Assembly (NCBI GenBank): GCA_000436535.1
Contig: FR886246.1
Location: forward strand, 1-27,144
Direction of reading: 5' to 3'
Length of the DNA: 27,144 nt
Origin: Eubacterium sp. CAG:252
GTDB taxonomy: Bacteria > Bacillota > Clostridia > Lachnospirales > Lachnospiraceae
Each line of letters starts with the position of its first letter. The stretch's first letter is position 1. Positions 1-9,159 of this stretch are shown one piece after another. A program made the translations under genes and the position numbers. The notes under the pieces are model-generated. The model did not search any database. It saw only the letters and a list, made by a program, of their open reading frames with translations, and was not told where the DNA came from.

Positions 1-36
1 GAAACGACTTTTTATACTTTTGACACTTACATCATA

Positions 37-2313
37 TTACTGTGCCGCTTTATCCGTCTGTGTAGGTGCATCCCATTCACCAGTACGCTTTGTGGCATCC
101 GTACCTGCCTGTGTCCGCTTTTCTGTAGCCTTTGCTGATGATGAAGCAGTATTCGCAGCCGTTGTCTTCTGTGTCTGGCTCTGTGTTGTTGCCTGTACCT
201 GTGTTGTTGTTGTTGTTTCTTCTTCTGTAGCTGTAGTTTCTTCCTGTGTCTGGCTCTGTGTTTCTGTTTTTGTCTGCTTTGTAGTAACTCCGGATGCCGT
301 CTTAAACTCTACCTTTTCCTTACCCTTATGGACAGCTTCCATAAAATCCCTGAATATGCTTATTGTCTTTACGGAATTCTGTGTCTTAGGATAATCATAC
401 CCTGTCCACACTGCCATAGTATAATACTGGCTGTATCCACAGAAATATGCATCTTTATTGCCGTTAGTAGTTCCTGTCTTACCCGCTACTATGGCATTGG
501 AAGGCTCTGCACCAACACCTGTACCGCCTGTAACTACTGACCTTAACATATCTGTCATCATACGGCACGAATTAGTGTCATACACACGTACTTCCCTGTC
601 TGATGTATCAACAATAGCTCTGCCTGATGTATTAGTTATCTTAGTAACACATGTAGGCTGTCTGTACATTCCATCATTAATTATGGTTGCATATGCACCT
701 GCCATCTCTTCTGTAGACACTCCATATGTGAAACCGCCCAGTGCAACTGCATTGGTACTCTTATCCATCCATACCCTGTGGAAGCCCATATTAAGTAAGA
801 AGCCTATGCCCATCTTTGGAGTTATGTCATCTCTGTATATCTTCCACGCAACAGTGTTCTTTGACTTCATAACAGCTGTTCTTAAAGTCATCTGTCCTGC
901 ATACGAACCATCTGCATTGTTAGGACCTCCGTCTATCTTTTCATCTGTAACAATAGTATCCGGTGTATTTCCCTGCTGGAGATATGGTGTATACACGACT
1001 ATCGGCTTTATGGAGCTTCCCGGCTGTCTGTAGCTCTGATATGCCCTGTTAAGCGTATATCCGTCAAGCTCCTGACTTCTTGAACCTACTATAGCTACAA
1101 CATTTCCCGTGCTGTTGTCTATACATGTTGCTGCCCCTTGAAACTCATACACACCAGCATCACCAACTGTCGTATATCCAGCAAGATTTTTATCTATTGA
1201 ATTCTGAAGTGCTTCCTGTGCATCCGGGTCTATACTTGTATACACAGTATAACCGCCATTTATAAGCATCTGCTGGCAGCTTGAATAGTACTTCTGGTAA
1301 AGGTCTTCATATTCATTGTACTCATCCTCTGAGTCAAAGTTGTTACGCATAACAAAACCATAGTACTTCATTAGTTCCTCAGTTGCACAGTGTCTTGCAT
1401 AAGTTTCCACTGAATTATTCTTAGTTGAGACCTTCTCTCCGGAACCAGTTACAACTATATCCTCCTCAACCGCTGTGTTATACGTCATTGAGTCTATATA
1501 GTCAGCATCTCTTAATTCCTTAAGTATCAGATTTCTTCTTGAAAGAGTGGCATCATAATTCGTAAGTGGATTATACTTTGTAGGATTGTTCGGTATCGCC
1601 GCTATAAATGCCTGCTCTGATACGGACAATTCTGACACCGACTTTCCAAAGTATCCCTTAGCTGCTGCCTCAACACCATAATAACCATTACTGAAATATA
1701 TATTGTTAAGGTAAAATTCAAGTATCTGCTCTTTTGAATACATCTTTTCAAGTTCCCACGCAAGAAATATTTCTTTAATCTTTCTTTCCCATGTAACTTC
1801 CTGACTAAGAAATACATTTTTGGCAACCTGCTGTGTTATCGTACTTGCTCCCTGTACTATCGTGTCGCTCTTGCGGTTTGCTATTATGGCTCTTATTATC
1901 GCCTTTATATCTATACCAGAGTGATTATAAAAGTCCCTGTCCTCCATAACTACAAAGGAATCAGCAAGCACAGATGGTATATTGTCAAAATCTATGTAAT
2001 ACATATCTTTTGACGCCTTCATCGTACAGAGCTGGTCACCGTTCTTATCATAGATAACTGTTGTTTTTCCATCCTTAAATGTATCAACTGTACTCTCATC
2101 TGCCATACTCTTTGCATCTTTTGCAAGCTGCATAACATTAACCAGCTTTGGTCCTACATATATACCGGCTCCTACCAGCACAATAAGCAATATTATAAGT
2201 ATTGTTCTTTTTATTATATTACGTTTCCTGCTTTTCTTTGACTTTCTGCGTACTGAATTTTTAACCTGTGAAGCTCCATTTTGAGAACTCCTGCTTCCTG
2301 ATGAATTCGCCAT
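37..2313 (-). CDS. Class A penicillin-binding protein (bifunctional transglycosylase/transpeptidase)
   Basis: Bifunctional peptidoglycan synthase that polymerises lipid II and cross-links stem peptides at the outer face of the membrane. Numbering from the ATG at 2313 (758 aa): a basic cytoplasmic tail, one membrane anchor near residues 36-57, a GT51 domain (catalytic Glu124 in MEDRDFYNHSG, plus QGASTITQQ), then a transpeptidase domain with SSIKP (nucleophile Ser433), SKN (484-486) and KTGTT (612-616). All catalytic motifs are intact. The C-terminal ~85 residues are a Thr/Gln/Lys-rich low-complexity tail, likely extracytoplasmic and possibly wall-spanning. I chose the ATG at 2313 over an in-frame GTG at 2319, because AAGAGGA at 2321-2327 sits 7 nt before the ATG but almost touches the GTG. 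The stop of the upstream gene at 2327 lies inside this ribosome binding site, so the two genes are probably translationally coupled. Confidence 0.95.
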   Translation of the reverse strand: MANSSGSRSSQNGASQVKNSVRRKSKKSRKRNIIKRTILIILLIVLVGAGIYVGPKLVNVMQLAKDAKSMADESTVDTFKDGKTTVIYDKNGDQLCTMKASKDMYYIDFDNIPSVLADSFVVMEDRDFYNHSGIDIKAIIRAIIANRKSDTIVQGASTITQQVAKNVFLSQEVTWERKIKEIFLAWELEKMYSKEQILEFYLNNIYFSNGYYGVEAAAKGYFGKSVSELSVSEQAFIAAIPNNPTKYNPLTNYDATLSRRNLILKELRDADYIDSMTYNTAVEEDIVVTGSGEKVSTKNNSVETYARHCATEELMKYYGFVMRNNFDSEDEYNEYEDLYQKYYSSCQQMLINGGYTVYTSIDPDAQEALQNSIDKNLAGYTTVGDAGVYEFQGAATCIDNSTGNVVAIVGSRSQELDGYTLNRAYQSYRQPGSSIKPIVVYTPYLQQGNTPDTIVTDEKIDGGPNNADGSYAGQMTLRTAVMKSKNTVAWKIYRDDITPKMGIGFLLNMGFHRVWMDKSTNAVALGGFTYGVSTEEMAGAYATIINDGMYRQPTCVTKITNTSGRAIVDTSDREVRVYDTNSCRMMTDMLRSVVTGGTGVGAEPSNAIVAGKTGTTNGNKDAYFCGYSQYYTMAVWTGYDYPKTQNSVKTISIFRDFMEAVHKGKEKVEFKTASGVTTKQTKTETQSQTQEETTATEEETTTTTQVQATTQSQTQKTTAANTASSSAKATEKRTQAGTDATKRTGEWDAPTQTDKAAQ
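169..262. repeat. Direct 19-nt repeat in the low-complexity tail of the PBP gene
   Basis: The 19-mer CTGTGTCTGGCTCTGTGTT occurs at 169-187 and again, identically, at 244-262, separated by a GTT-rich stretch. It encodes the repeated Thr-Gln-Ser-Gln-Thr-Gln motif of the PBP tail. Such internal repeats can change length by slippage or recombination, so tail length may vary between strains; that is an inference. Confidence 0.7.
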
Positions 2314-2326
2314 ATGCACATCCTCT

Positions 2327-4867
2327 TTAATTCTTGTAATATGTCACAAATACATTTTCCCACTGTGTAAACATCTTGTTTGCATCAGATAATGATACTG
2401 TCTGCTCTGCTCCCGATACCGGATCCATGTAAGTCACATTCTTTGAATCGTATGCTGTTATTATCACATATGAGTCACTGCCGTTCTTTCCTATAACTGG
2501 ACAGCCATTATCTATAAAGTTAAGTATCTTATCTATGGAAACGCCCTTGATACTTAATCCTGATACGCCCTGTATGCCGCTTAATATCTCATCTGCTGTC
2601 ATGGTATCAAGATAAGCCGCTGCATCCGTCTGTGCCCCTGCATAGGCTGCCACAAGCTGTAACGCCCTTCCTAATGAACTGTCTGCGGCTGCTGCTGCCA
2701 AGGATATACCTTTTAATTCTCCTGTGGTATTTCTATATCTTTTCCATATCGTATTGGCATTATAATCTGCCACTGAACCGTAAGTGTCATAAGCCAGCGA
2801 AAGTGCCTTTGATATATCTGTCGTACTGCTCTGGAACCTTCCATATCCGTACACATAATATCTGCCCTCACCTGTAAAGTTCTTTGCAAGCTCAAGAAGT
2901 GCATCCTCCATGTATACAACATCAGATGAGGTTCTTAAGGAAACATTAAACGATGCTGGCACTTTTGAAAGCTTTAATGCAAGTTCCTGCTTCCTGTTAT
3001 CACTAACGACTGAATCAAGCATAATTCCATCTGTTTCCACATTTTCATCCTTATTGATAAGCTGGTCTATGCTTGTTCCCTGATAACCATCGCCGGACTT
3101 TACTATTCTTGTAAGATTAATTCTCATATCCTCCACACTTGCATCACTTACATATATGTCCGGTTCTTCATATTCCTTTATGACGTTGTATGCAGTATCA
3201 ATTATACATATCTTATGCATTGCAAATGTTCTGTTTCCGTCTTCATTAATAAGAATATCGTCCTTATCTGCCACTCCATATATGAAATCGCTGTTAATAT
3301 AGCCCAGACATTTTATATAATCACCGCTGTCCGCCTGTATTATGTGCTCGCTGCTGTCTGCCATATTAAACACTCTTATACTCTCTGTCGCGTAAGGCTT
3401 TCCGTTAAGGCTGTAGGCGATTGCACTTCCATCCTCTGATACTGCGTAAGTTCCATCAACGAGGTCAGACACAACGGTCATGACCTCCTTACTTACAAGG
3501 TCGACAGAATAAAGTGTATCATCCATAAGTATATAAAATGTATTCTCATCTGAAAGATATGCAACATTTCCAATATTCTGTGACAGTATATCGTATGGTA
3601 TATCTACAGGAATATACAGTCTTTCCTCTACCTTGTTATCAGCATACGAATATCTGCAAAGTGACACTCCTGCCTCTCCCTCATGCTCACCACGGTTCAT
3701 ATAACCATACACAAGGAAGTTGCTGTCACCGTTATCCTGTACATTCAGTATCTTTATGCCGTGTTCTCCATAGTTCTCACGTATTCCGTCAGTTTCATCC
3801 GAATTAAATGAAAATACCATTGTATACACGCTGTCCTCTGTATTAAAGCACCACAGTGAGCCTTCATTTACATAGTAGGCATACTTTGAATTCTCATCTG
3901 ATCTAAACTCTGTTGTTGAAGCTGACTGTATTCCAAGATTAATCTTTCCACTTGAGGTAAGGTCATTCTTTCCGTCAAATATCTGGTTAGCTTCTCTTTC
4001 ATAATTAAGAAGATAAAAGCCCGAGCTGGTCTGTCTTATTCTATAATATTCATACACATTGTAAGAGTCATATGAGTCATACTCATTAACAGCACCTGCC
4101 CTGTAATTAAGAGTTATTATGGCAATATCGCTGCTTATCTCCTTAACCTTAGGTATAAGCTGGCTCTCTGCATATGGTGCAATATCGCCCCAGCCTACCT
4201 GTGAAAGTGAGCTGTTGATATTGACCTTTCCATAATTACTGTTACTGCCACTTGTAGATGACTCTATATACTTCTGTATCTCACTTAATCTGCTCTGGTC
4301 CATAGTGCAGGCGTTGAAGTACTTAACGAACTCAAACTTGCTTTCAAGCCCGTAATCATCTCCAGTAACTATTCTTGTATAATAGTGTATCTCATCATGT
4401 GCCGGTGTTTTAAGCACTATCTCAAGCGCATACTGCACATTGTCATCTATAAGATTTTTAATAGCAAGAGTGGCTGTTATCTTATCTGTATCCCTTTCAA
4501 GCTCATTTACTTTAGTATTCTCTATAAGTGAACTGTCTGATAAGCTTCTCACCTTATAGGACACCTCTGACACCTCTGCGCCATATGTGTGAATAACTAT
4601 ATCCTGCTTTCTGTTCTGTGGCACAGGAGTAAGCGTATCATTCATAAGCGCCTGATTGATAGCTACAGTATAGCCATGCAGTGAATTAAATTCTGTTCCA
4701 TCACCTGTAAGCATAGCCACAACTGGAAGAGTTGCCTCCGTCATGGTAGTTGCTGATGGTATGACCGTTTCAAGTCCCATAGACAGAAATGTTACAACCA
4801 TGGTCACTATAAATAATATTCCCAGCAAAATACCTTTGGAACCTGCCTTTTTGTCATTCCTTCTCAT
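2327..4867 (-). CDS. Membrane-anchored protein with probable beta-propeller and degenerate C39-like domain
   Basis: Large protein of unknown function, 846 aa from the ATG at 4867. That start has TGAGGA at 4873-4878 with 5 nt spacing; the upstream in-frame ATG at 4879 has no ribosome binding site. There is one N-terminal membrane segment after a basic tail, so the rest is probably extracytoplasmic. Residues ~330-620 contain repeated beta-strand/turn blocks (YSVDLVSKEV, AVSEDGSAIAYSL, IRVFNMADSSE) typical of WD40-like propellers. The last ~150 residues resemble the papain-like C39 fold: an AAAADSSLGRALQLVAAYAG helix, ILNFIDNGCPVIG, SYVIITAYD and YMDPVSGAEQ. The expected nucleophilic Cys and the His of the GH.VVVTGYD strand are both absent, so it is probably not a peptidase. 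It lies directly upstream of the PBP gene with 13 nt between stop and start, which suggests a role in cell-wall synthesis. The fold assignment is by eye. Confidence 0.75.
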   Translation of the reverse strand: MRRNDKKAGSKGILLGILFIVTMVVTFLSMGLETVIPSATTMTEATLPVVAMLTGDGTEFNSLHGYTVAINQALMNDTLTPVPQNRKQDIVIHTYGAEVSEVSYKVRSLSDSSLIENTKVNELERDTDKITATLAIKNLIDDNVQYALEIVLKTPAHDEIHYYTRIVTGDDYGLESKFEFVKYFNACTMDQSRLSEIQKYIESSTSGSNSNYGKVNINSSLSQVGWGDIAPYAESQLIPKVKEISSDIAIITLNYRAGAVNEYDSYDSYNVYEYYRIRQTSSGFYLLNYEREANQIFDGKNDLTSSGKINLGIQSASTTEFRSDENSKYAYYVNEGSLWCFNTEDSVYTMVFSFNSDETDGIRENYGEHGIKILNVQDNGDSNFLVYGYMNRGEHEGEAGVSLCRYSYADNKVEERLYIPVDIPYDILSQNIGNVAYLSDENTFYILMDDTLYSVDLVSKEVMTVVSDLVDGTYAVSEDGSAIAYSLNGKPYATESIRVFNMADSSEHIIQADSGDYIKCLGYINSDFIYGVADKDDILINEDGNRTFAMHKICIIDTAYNVIKEYEEPDIYVSDASVEDMRINLTRIVKSGDGYQGTSIDQLINKDENVETDGIMLDSVVSDNRKQELALKLSKVPASFNVSLRTSSDVVYMEDALLELAKNFTGEGRYYVYGYGRFQSSTTDISKALSLAYDTYGSVADYNANTIWKRYRNTTGELKGISLAAAAADSSLGRALQLVAAYAGAQTDAAAYLDTMTADEILSGIQGVSGLSIKGVSIDKILNFIDNGCPVIGKNGSDSYVIITAYDSKNVTYMDPVSGAEQTVSLSDANKMFTQWENVFVTYYKN

Positions 4868-4989
4868 ACTATTCCTCATTTCTGTGCTGTTTTTGTATAT
4901 AATAATTTATTTGTTGCTGTTTTAAGCCATGTAAAATCTAAGAGATATACATTAAAATCCGTGCTCTTTCGTCCTGCTTTACATGACTA

Positions 4990-6165
4990 TTATCCGTTCG
5001 TTAACAGCTTTGTGATAGTCAGCTCTATGCCCAGTGCCTTCTGCATATCACGGACATCCTTTTCCGCCTTTTCATCTGCTTTTCCTGTCTTTACAGCTCT
5101 TATAAGCAGATTTTTAGGAGTATGCTCCATATCAATAAACTCAAGTATCTGTGTATCATAACCACTCGCTTTAAGCATATTGGCGCGTGTGGCATCTGTC
5201 ACTATCGCTGCCATCCTCTCCTTTAATATACCATAATCCATAACAGGCGACAGCATATCATTACTTATAGTCCTGTTAGCCTCATGCTGGCAGCAAGGTA
5301 CTGATAATATAACCTTTGCGCCCCACTTAACAGCCTTTGCAAGTGCATAATCAGTTGCGGTGTCACACGCATGCAGTGTCACGACCATATCAACGCTTTG
5401 CACATCCTTATATGTCGCTATATCACCAACATAGAAGTCGAGTCTGTCATACCCGTACTTTGTCCTTAAGCTGTTACAGTGCTCTATAACATCCTCCTTA
5501 AGGTCAAGTCCTATTATTCTTATATTGTAGCCCTTAAGCTCCTTAAGATAGTAGTACATTGCAAATGTAAGATAAGACTTTCCACATCCAAAGTCAATAA
5601 TAGTCTGTTCCTTATTCTTATCAAGCCTTGGAAGTATATCTTCTATGAACTCAAGGAAACGGTTAATCTGTCTGAACTTATCATATCGTGTCCTTACAAT
5701 CTTTCCATCTGTTGTCATAACACCGAGGTCAACCATAAAGCCTACCGGTGTTCCCTCCTGTATTATATACTTCTTAGCCCTGTTGTGGGCAAGTTCCCTC
5801 TGTGCTTTCACTTCCCTGGCTTTTTTGTACTTGCAGGTGCAGGTGTTGCTCTTGCTTGAAAGAATCGTTGCAGATGCATCTGTCTTTGTTATCTGAGCCT
5901 GCTTGAACTCTTCCATATACTTCTCTATGTGCCCTTTAACATCATCTGCGCTAAGATTAGTATGAAGCACCTTTTTGCCAACAAACTCTGATACCTGAAA
6001 TTCTATACTATCCTTTATAATAACAGGTCTTATCTTAACCTTCTGTACCCTGCTGTCATCCTTTGACTTTCTGCTGCTTATAGTAATATCTATAAGATTT
6101 TTATCTATACATATATCAAGTAATTCCCGTATATCCACTTGTTTTCTTCCTTTTCTTATATACAT
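4990..6165 (-). CDS. Class I SAM-dependent methyltransferase (Methyltransf_32/METTL25-like)
   Basis: Rossmann-fold methyltransferase of the PF13679 type. The SAM-binding motif I is IIDFGCGKSYLTF at ~189-201, followed by IIGLDLKEDVI (acidic motif II), DMVVTLHACDTATDYAL and the family signature SVPCCQHE. An N-terminal ~150-residue extension contains a Cys-x-Cys-x-Tyr-Lys-Lys patch (TCTCKYKK). The substrate of bacterial members is unknown to me, so no reaction is assigned. Start is uncertain. The ATG at 6165 has its nearest GAGGTGA 16 nt away, whereas an in-frame GTG at 6138 (382 aa) has AAAAGGAAG about 7 nt upstream and may be the real start. The gene follows ywmB after a 223-nt gap and may have its own promoter. 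Confidence 0.85.
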   Translation of the reverse strand: MYIRKGRKQVDIRELLDICIDKNLIDITISSRKSKDDSRVQKVKIRPVIIKDSIEFQVSEFVGKKVLHTNLSADDVKGHIEKYMEEFKQAQITKTDASATILSSKSNTCTCKYKKAREVKAQRELAHNRAKKYIIQEGTPVGFMVDLGVMTTDGKIVRTRYDKFRQINRFLEFIEDILPRLDKNKEQTIIDFGCGKSYLTFAMYYYLKELKGYNIRIIGLDLKEDVIEHCNSLRTKYGYDRLDFYVGDIATYKDVQSVDMVVTLHACDTATDYALAKAVKWGAKVILSVPCCQHEANRTISNDMLSPVMDYGILKERMAAIVTDATRANMLKASGYDTQILEFIDMEHTPKNLLIRAVKTGKADEKAEKDVRDMQKALGIELTITKLLTNG

Positions 6166-6388
6166 TCGTGTTATTTGTCATTCACCTCAAAGCCTTATTA
6201 TACCCATACAAATGCCTGATCAGCCCTCACACATAGCTTTAAAGCATCGCGTAAAGTCTTATTATGGCTTTATGACCTTACAACACAGTTACCATTTTAA
6301 TATCTTTGAAGTATTTGCACAAGTAATAATAACTGTTTTAATAATCTTTTAAAATTTTGCCGCATACATTTCCTGTATCTATATATGC
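6166..6388. other. Intergenic region between ywmB and the methyltransferase gene
   Basis: A 223-nt AT-rich spacer. On the minus strand a perfect TATAAT lies at 6197-6202, but no good -35 box is present 16-18 nt upstream, so a promoter for the methyltransferase is only possible. A 10-bp perfect palindrome GCTTTAAAGC lies at 6236-6245. No hairpin followed by a T-run is visible on the minus strand, so read-through from the atp/ywmB unit cannot be excluded. Confidence 0.4.
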
Positions 6389-7153
6389 TTATTTTTCTAT
6401 ATATACTGGAACTGCCATATGAACAACTGTCATATCATTATTCTCATCATATTCCATTGATATATTAACATTCACCTTATTTTTACCAAGCATTACATAG
6501 CTGCTTTCATATCTGTCATATGCATACACCACAAACATATCCATAGTTTTTCTTGACTGAACTTCCTTTGCACGAAGCTGTGTCAGCAGCTTTTCACACA
6601 ATGCATTTCTTTCCTCTATTCCGATATTTCCATCGACCGCCCCACTAAGTGCTGCATTGACACTACAGTCAACACCGTACCTGTCGCATATATCCTGTAT
6701 TATGCCTCTGTAAGCCATTGTACTCTCTATACCTTTGTCAAGCTGCATATTTATAATCAGATAATACTTCTCCTGACTATATATTATCTTAAGTGAAACA
6801 TCCCCATACACTGAATTCTGCACAAGCGCATATTCTGTGTTATCCTCCGTCTTTTCAAGCCTGTAAGCGTTAAGCCCGATATCCTCGGCCATATCACAAA
6901 GCAGCATTTTCTTTGCATCCTCTGATAAGTAGCTCTCTGTAAGCACACCGTATGCTGTAATCTCAGATGTCACATCCGTGTATACACTATCACAGAACAC
7001 GCTCACCATATCAGTGCTGCTGCCTGCCGATACCTCCCTTACTATATCCTTTGACAATATTCTCACCACTGTTATAAGCCACAACACTGCCGCTAACACT
7101 ATTATGCCCCTCTGGAAACGATATTTCCCCGAAACCGGTATTCTTTTATACAT
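6389..7153 (-). CDS. ywmB: YwmB-family protein (TATA-box-binding-like fold)
   Basis: YwmB/DUF1779-type protein, 254 aa, of uncharacterised role. It has a basic N-terminus and one membrane segment (~16-34), so the rest is probably extracytoplasmic. The body contains the paired alpha/beta repeats expected of the family: EITAYGVLTE, KIIYSQEKYYLIINMQ, MAYRGIIQDICDRYGVD and MFVVYAYDRYESSYVMLGKNKVNVNI. Position supports the call, since in Bacillus subtilis ywmB lies just downstream of the atp operon, as it does here after atpC. GGGAGG sits 6 nt before the ATG. The gap from atpC is 95 nt and carries a small stem-loop (7177-7196). Confidence 0.85.
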   Translation of the reverse strand: MYKRIPVSGKYRFQRGIIVLAAVLWLITVVRILSKDIVREVSAGSSTDMVSVFCDSVYTDVTSEITAYGVLTESYLSEDAKKMLLCDMAEDIGLNAYRLEKTEDNTEYALVQNSVYGDVSLKIIYSQEKYYLIINMQLDKGIESTMAYRGIIQDICDRYGVDCSVNAALSGAVDGNIGIEERNALCEKLLTQLRAKEVQSRKTMDMFVVYAYDRYESSYVMLGKNKVNVNISMEYDENNDMTVVHMAVPVYIEK

Positions 7154-7176
7154 AAAAAACCTCCCATCAACTAATA

Positions 7177-7196
7177 TTAATATCTCAAGATATTAA
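7177..7196. repeat. Stem-loop between atpC and ywmB
   Basis: Perfect 8-bp inverted repeat TTAATATC/GATATTAA with a 4-nt TCAA loop, in the 95-nt spacer between atpC and ywmB. No T-run follows on the minus strand, so it does not look like a standard terminator. It might act as an mRNA processing or stability element; that is inference. The 9-mer AACTAATAT also occurs on both sides of it. Confidence 0.45.
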
Positions 7197-7248
7197 CTAA
7201 TATCTTCTGACATTATTACCAGTTAATGGAAGGTTATACTATTATTGC

Positions 7249-7653
7249 TTAATCTACTGCACCAAGTCGTGCAAGTGACCTCTTAAGAGCCATCTCTGCC
7301 CTGTGGACATCAAGGTTACTCTCCTTAGCAGCAAGTCTTCTCTCTGCTCTCACCTTTGCTTCGTTGGCACGATTAACGTCGATTTCATCCGGCCATTCTG
7401 CTATCTCTGCAAGAATTGTTATACGGTCCTTAAGTATCTCTACTATTCCACCGTGTACAGCCGCCTTCTTTACATCGCCGTCCTGATGAATTTTTAATAC
7501 ACAAGGAACAAGCACTGCTGTAAGTGGTATATGGTTAGGATATACACCTATCTCACCCTCACTTGTGCTAAGCTCTACAAATGTAACATCATCATTGTAA
7601 AACACCCTCTCAGGAGTGTTTACTAAAAGCTTCATTGTACTTGTATCTGCCAT
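7249..7653 (-). CDS. atpC: F1F0 ATP synthase subunit epsilon
   Basis: Central-stalk epsilon subunit, 134 aa, which contacts gamma and the c-ring and modulates ATP hydrolysis. The N-terminal beta-sandwich is recognisable (NTPERVFYNDDV, GEIGVYPNHIPL, AAVHGGIVEILKDRITILAE), followed by a two-helix C-terminal hairpin (EAKVRAERRLAAKES...RAEMALKRSLARL). The ATG at 7653 is chosen because AAGGAG lies 7 nt upstream; an in-frame TTG at 7671 would overlap that site. It is the last atp gene, 80 nt after atpD. Confidence 0.96.
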   Translation of the reverse strand: MADTSTMKLLVNTPERVFYNDDVTFVELSTSEGEIGVYPNHIPLTAVLVPCVLKIHQDGDVKKAAVHGGIVEILKDRITILAEIAEWPDEIDVNRANEAKVRAERRLAAKESNLDVHRAEMALKRSLARLGAVD

Positions 7654-7733
7654 ACCAATTCTCCTTATCAAGATACCTATAGTTATACCATTATTACTAC
7701 CCGCATACTAGCTGCCGGCAATAACGCTGACAA

Positions 7734-9125
7734 TTACTTTGATACCTTTGCAAGTACATCATCGATACTGCCGCAGTTAAGGAAATAACTTTCTGGGATA
7801 TCATCATACTTACCTTCAATGATTTCCTTAAATCCCTGAATAGTATCACTGATAGGTACATAACGTCCTTCAAGTCCTGTAAACTGTCCAGCTACGAAGA
7901 ATGGCTGTGAAAGGAATCTCTGTACCTTTCTTGCTCTTGATACAACCATCTTATCTTCCTCTGAAAGTTCATCCATACCAAGAATAGCAATGATATCCTG
8001 GAGTTCCTTATACTTCTGTAAGATCTCCTGAACTGATCTTGCTACCTTATAATGTTCTTCACCAACGATTCTTGGATCAAGAATTCTTGATGTAGATTCA
8101 AGTGGATCTACAGCTGGATAGATACCAAGCTCAACTATAGAACGTGAAAGAACTGTAGTTGCATCAAGGTGTGCGAATGTTGTTGCTGGCGCTGGGTCAG
8201 TAAGGTCATCCGCAGGCACATATACAGCCTGAACTGATGTGATAGAACCATTCTTTGTTGATGTAATACGCTCCTGAAGAGCACCCATCTCTGTCTGAAG
8301 AGTTGGCTGATAACCTACGGCTGAAGGCATACGTCCAAGAAGCGCTGAAACCTCTGAACCAGCCTGAGTAAATCTGTAGATATTATCGATGAAAAGAAGT
8401 ACATCCTTTCCACCCTTATCTCTGAAGTACTCAGCCATAGTAAGTCCTGTAAGACCAACTCTCATTCTTGCTCCAGGTGGCTCATTCATCTGACCGAATA
8501 CCATGGTAGTCTTCTCGATAACTCCTGAATCCATCATTTCGTGATAAAGGTCGTTACCCTCTCTTGTACGCTCACCAACGCCTGTGAATACTGAATATCC
8601 ACCGTGCTCAGTAGCGATATTACGGATAAGTTCCTGAATAAGAACTGTCTTACCTACGCCGGCACCACCGAAAAGTCCAATCTTTCCACCCTTCTGATAA
8701 GGACAAAGAAGATCAACTACCTTGATACCTGTCTCTAACATTTCTGTATTAGTAGCCTGTTCAACGAATGCTGGCGCTTTTCTGTGAATAGGCATATGCT
8801 CTACTTCTGGCGCTGGCTTATTATCTATAGGATCACCTAATACGTTAAACATTCTTCCAAGTGTCTGTTCGCCAACTGGTACAGATATAGGAGCTCCTGT
8901 AGCTTCTGCCTCCATACCTCTAACAAGACCATCTGTTGGTCCAAGGGCGATACATCTTACCGTGTCGTCTCCAAGATGCTGTGCAACTTCCACAACAAGC
9001 TTGCTGCCGTCATTGGTCTTTATGTTGATGGCTGAATTGATTTCTGGCAGATTACCTTCTGTGAATTTAATATCAATTACAGCACTGATAATCTGAGTAA
9101 TCTTACCGATATTATTCTCTGCCAT
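7734..9125 (-). CDS. atpD: F1F0 ATP synthase subunit beta
   Basis: Catalytic F1 subunit, 463 aa, which synthesises ATP from ADP and phosphate at the alpha/beta interfaces. Visible motifs are the Walker A GGAGVGKT (153-160), the catalytic Glu185 in GERTREG, the Walker B strand DVLLFIDNIYRF, and MDELSEED in the C-terminal domain. Length is normal for the family. The ATG at 9125 (MAENNIGK) is preferred over the ATG at 9137, because GGAGG lies 5 nt before it. It is 34 nt downstream of atpG. Confidence 0.98.
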   Translation of the reverse strand: MAENNIGKITQIISAVIDIKFTEGNLPEINSAINIKTNDGSKLVVEVAQHLGDDTVRCIALGPTDGLVRGMEAEATGAPISVPVGEQTLGRMFNVLGDPIDNKPAPEVEHMPIHRKAPAFVEQATNTEMLETGIKVVDLLCPYQKGGKIGLFGGAGVGKTVLIQELIRNIATEHGGYSVFTGVGERTREGNDLYHEMMDSGVIEKTTMVFGQMNEPPGARMRVGLTGLTMAEYFRDKGGKDVLLFIDNIYRFTQAGSEVSALLGRMPSAVGYQPTLQTEMGALQERITSTKNGSITSVQAVYVPADDLTDPAPATTFAHLDATTVLSRSIVELGIYPAVDPLESTSRILDPRIVGEEHYKVARSVQEILQKYKELQDIIAILGMDELSEEDKMVVSRARKVQRFLSQPFFVAGQFTGLEGRYVPISDTIQGFKEIIEGKYDDIPESYFLNCGSIDDVLAKVSK

Positions 9126-9159
9126 TGTTACCTCCATCTATTATTATTATTTCATCGTA

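Noticed and set aside
458..1033. Plus-strand open frame of 191 codons
   Set aside because: Lies antisense within the PBP gene, whose transpeptidase motifs are intact; no ribosome binding site and no recognisable domain.
6122..6182. 20-codon ORF next to GAGGTGA, overlapping the methyltransferase start
   Set aside because: The ATG is only about 3 nt from the ribosome binding site and the peptide is short and unremarkable; the GAGGTGA more likely relates to the methyltransferase leader or is fortuitous.
7177..7196. Stem-loop after atpC as the atp operon terminator
   Set aside because: There is no T-run after it on the minus strand and ywmB follows with its own ribosome binding site, so it is listed only as a repeat.
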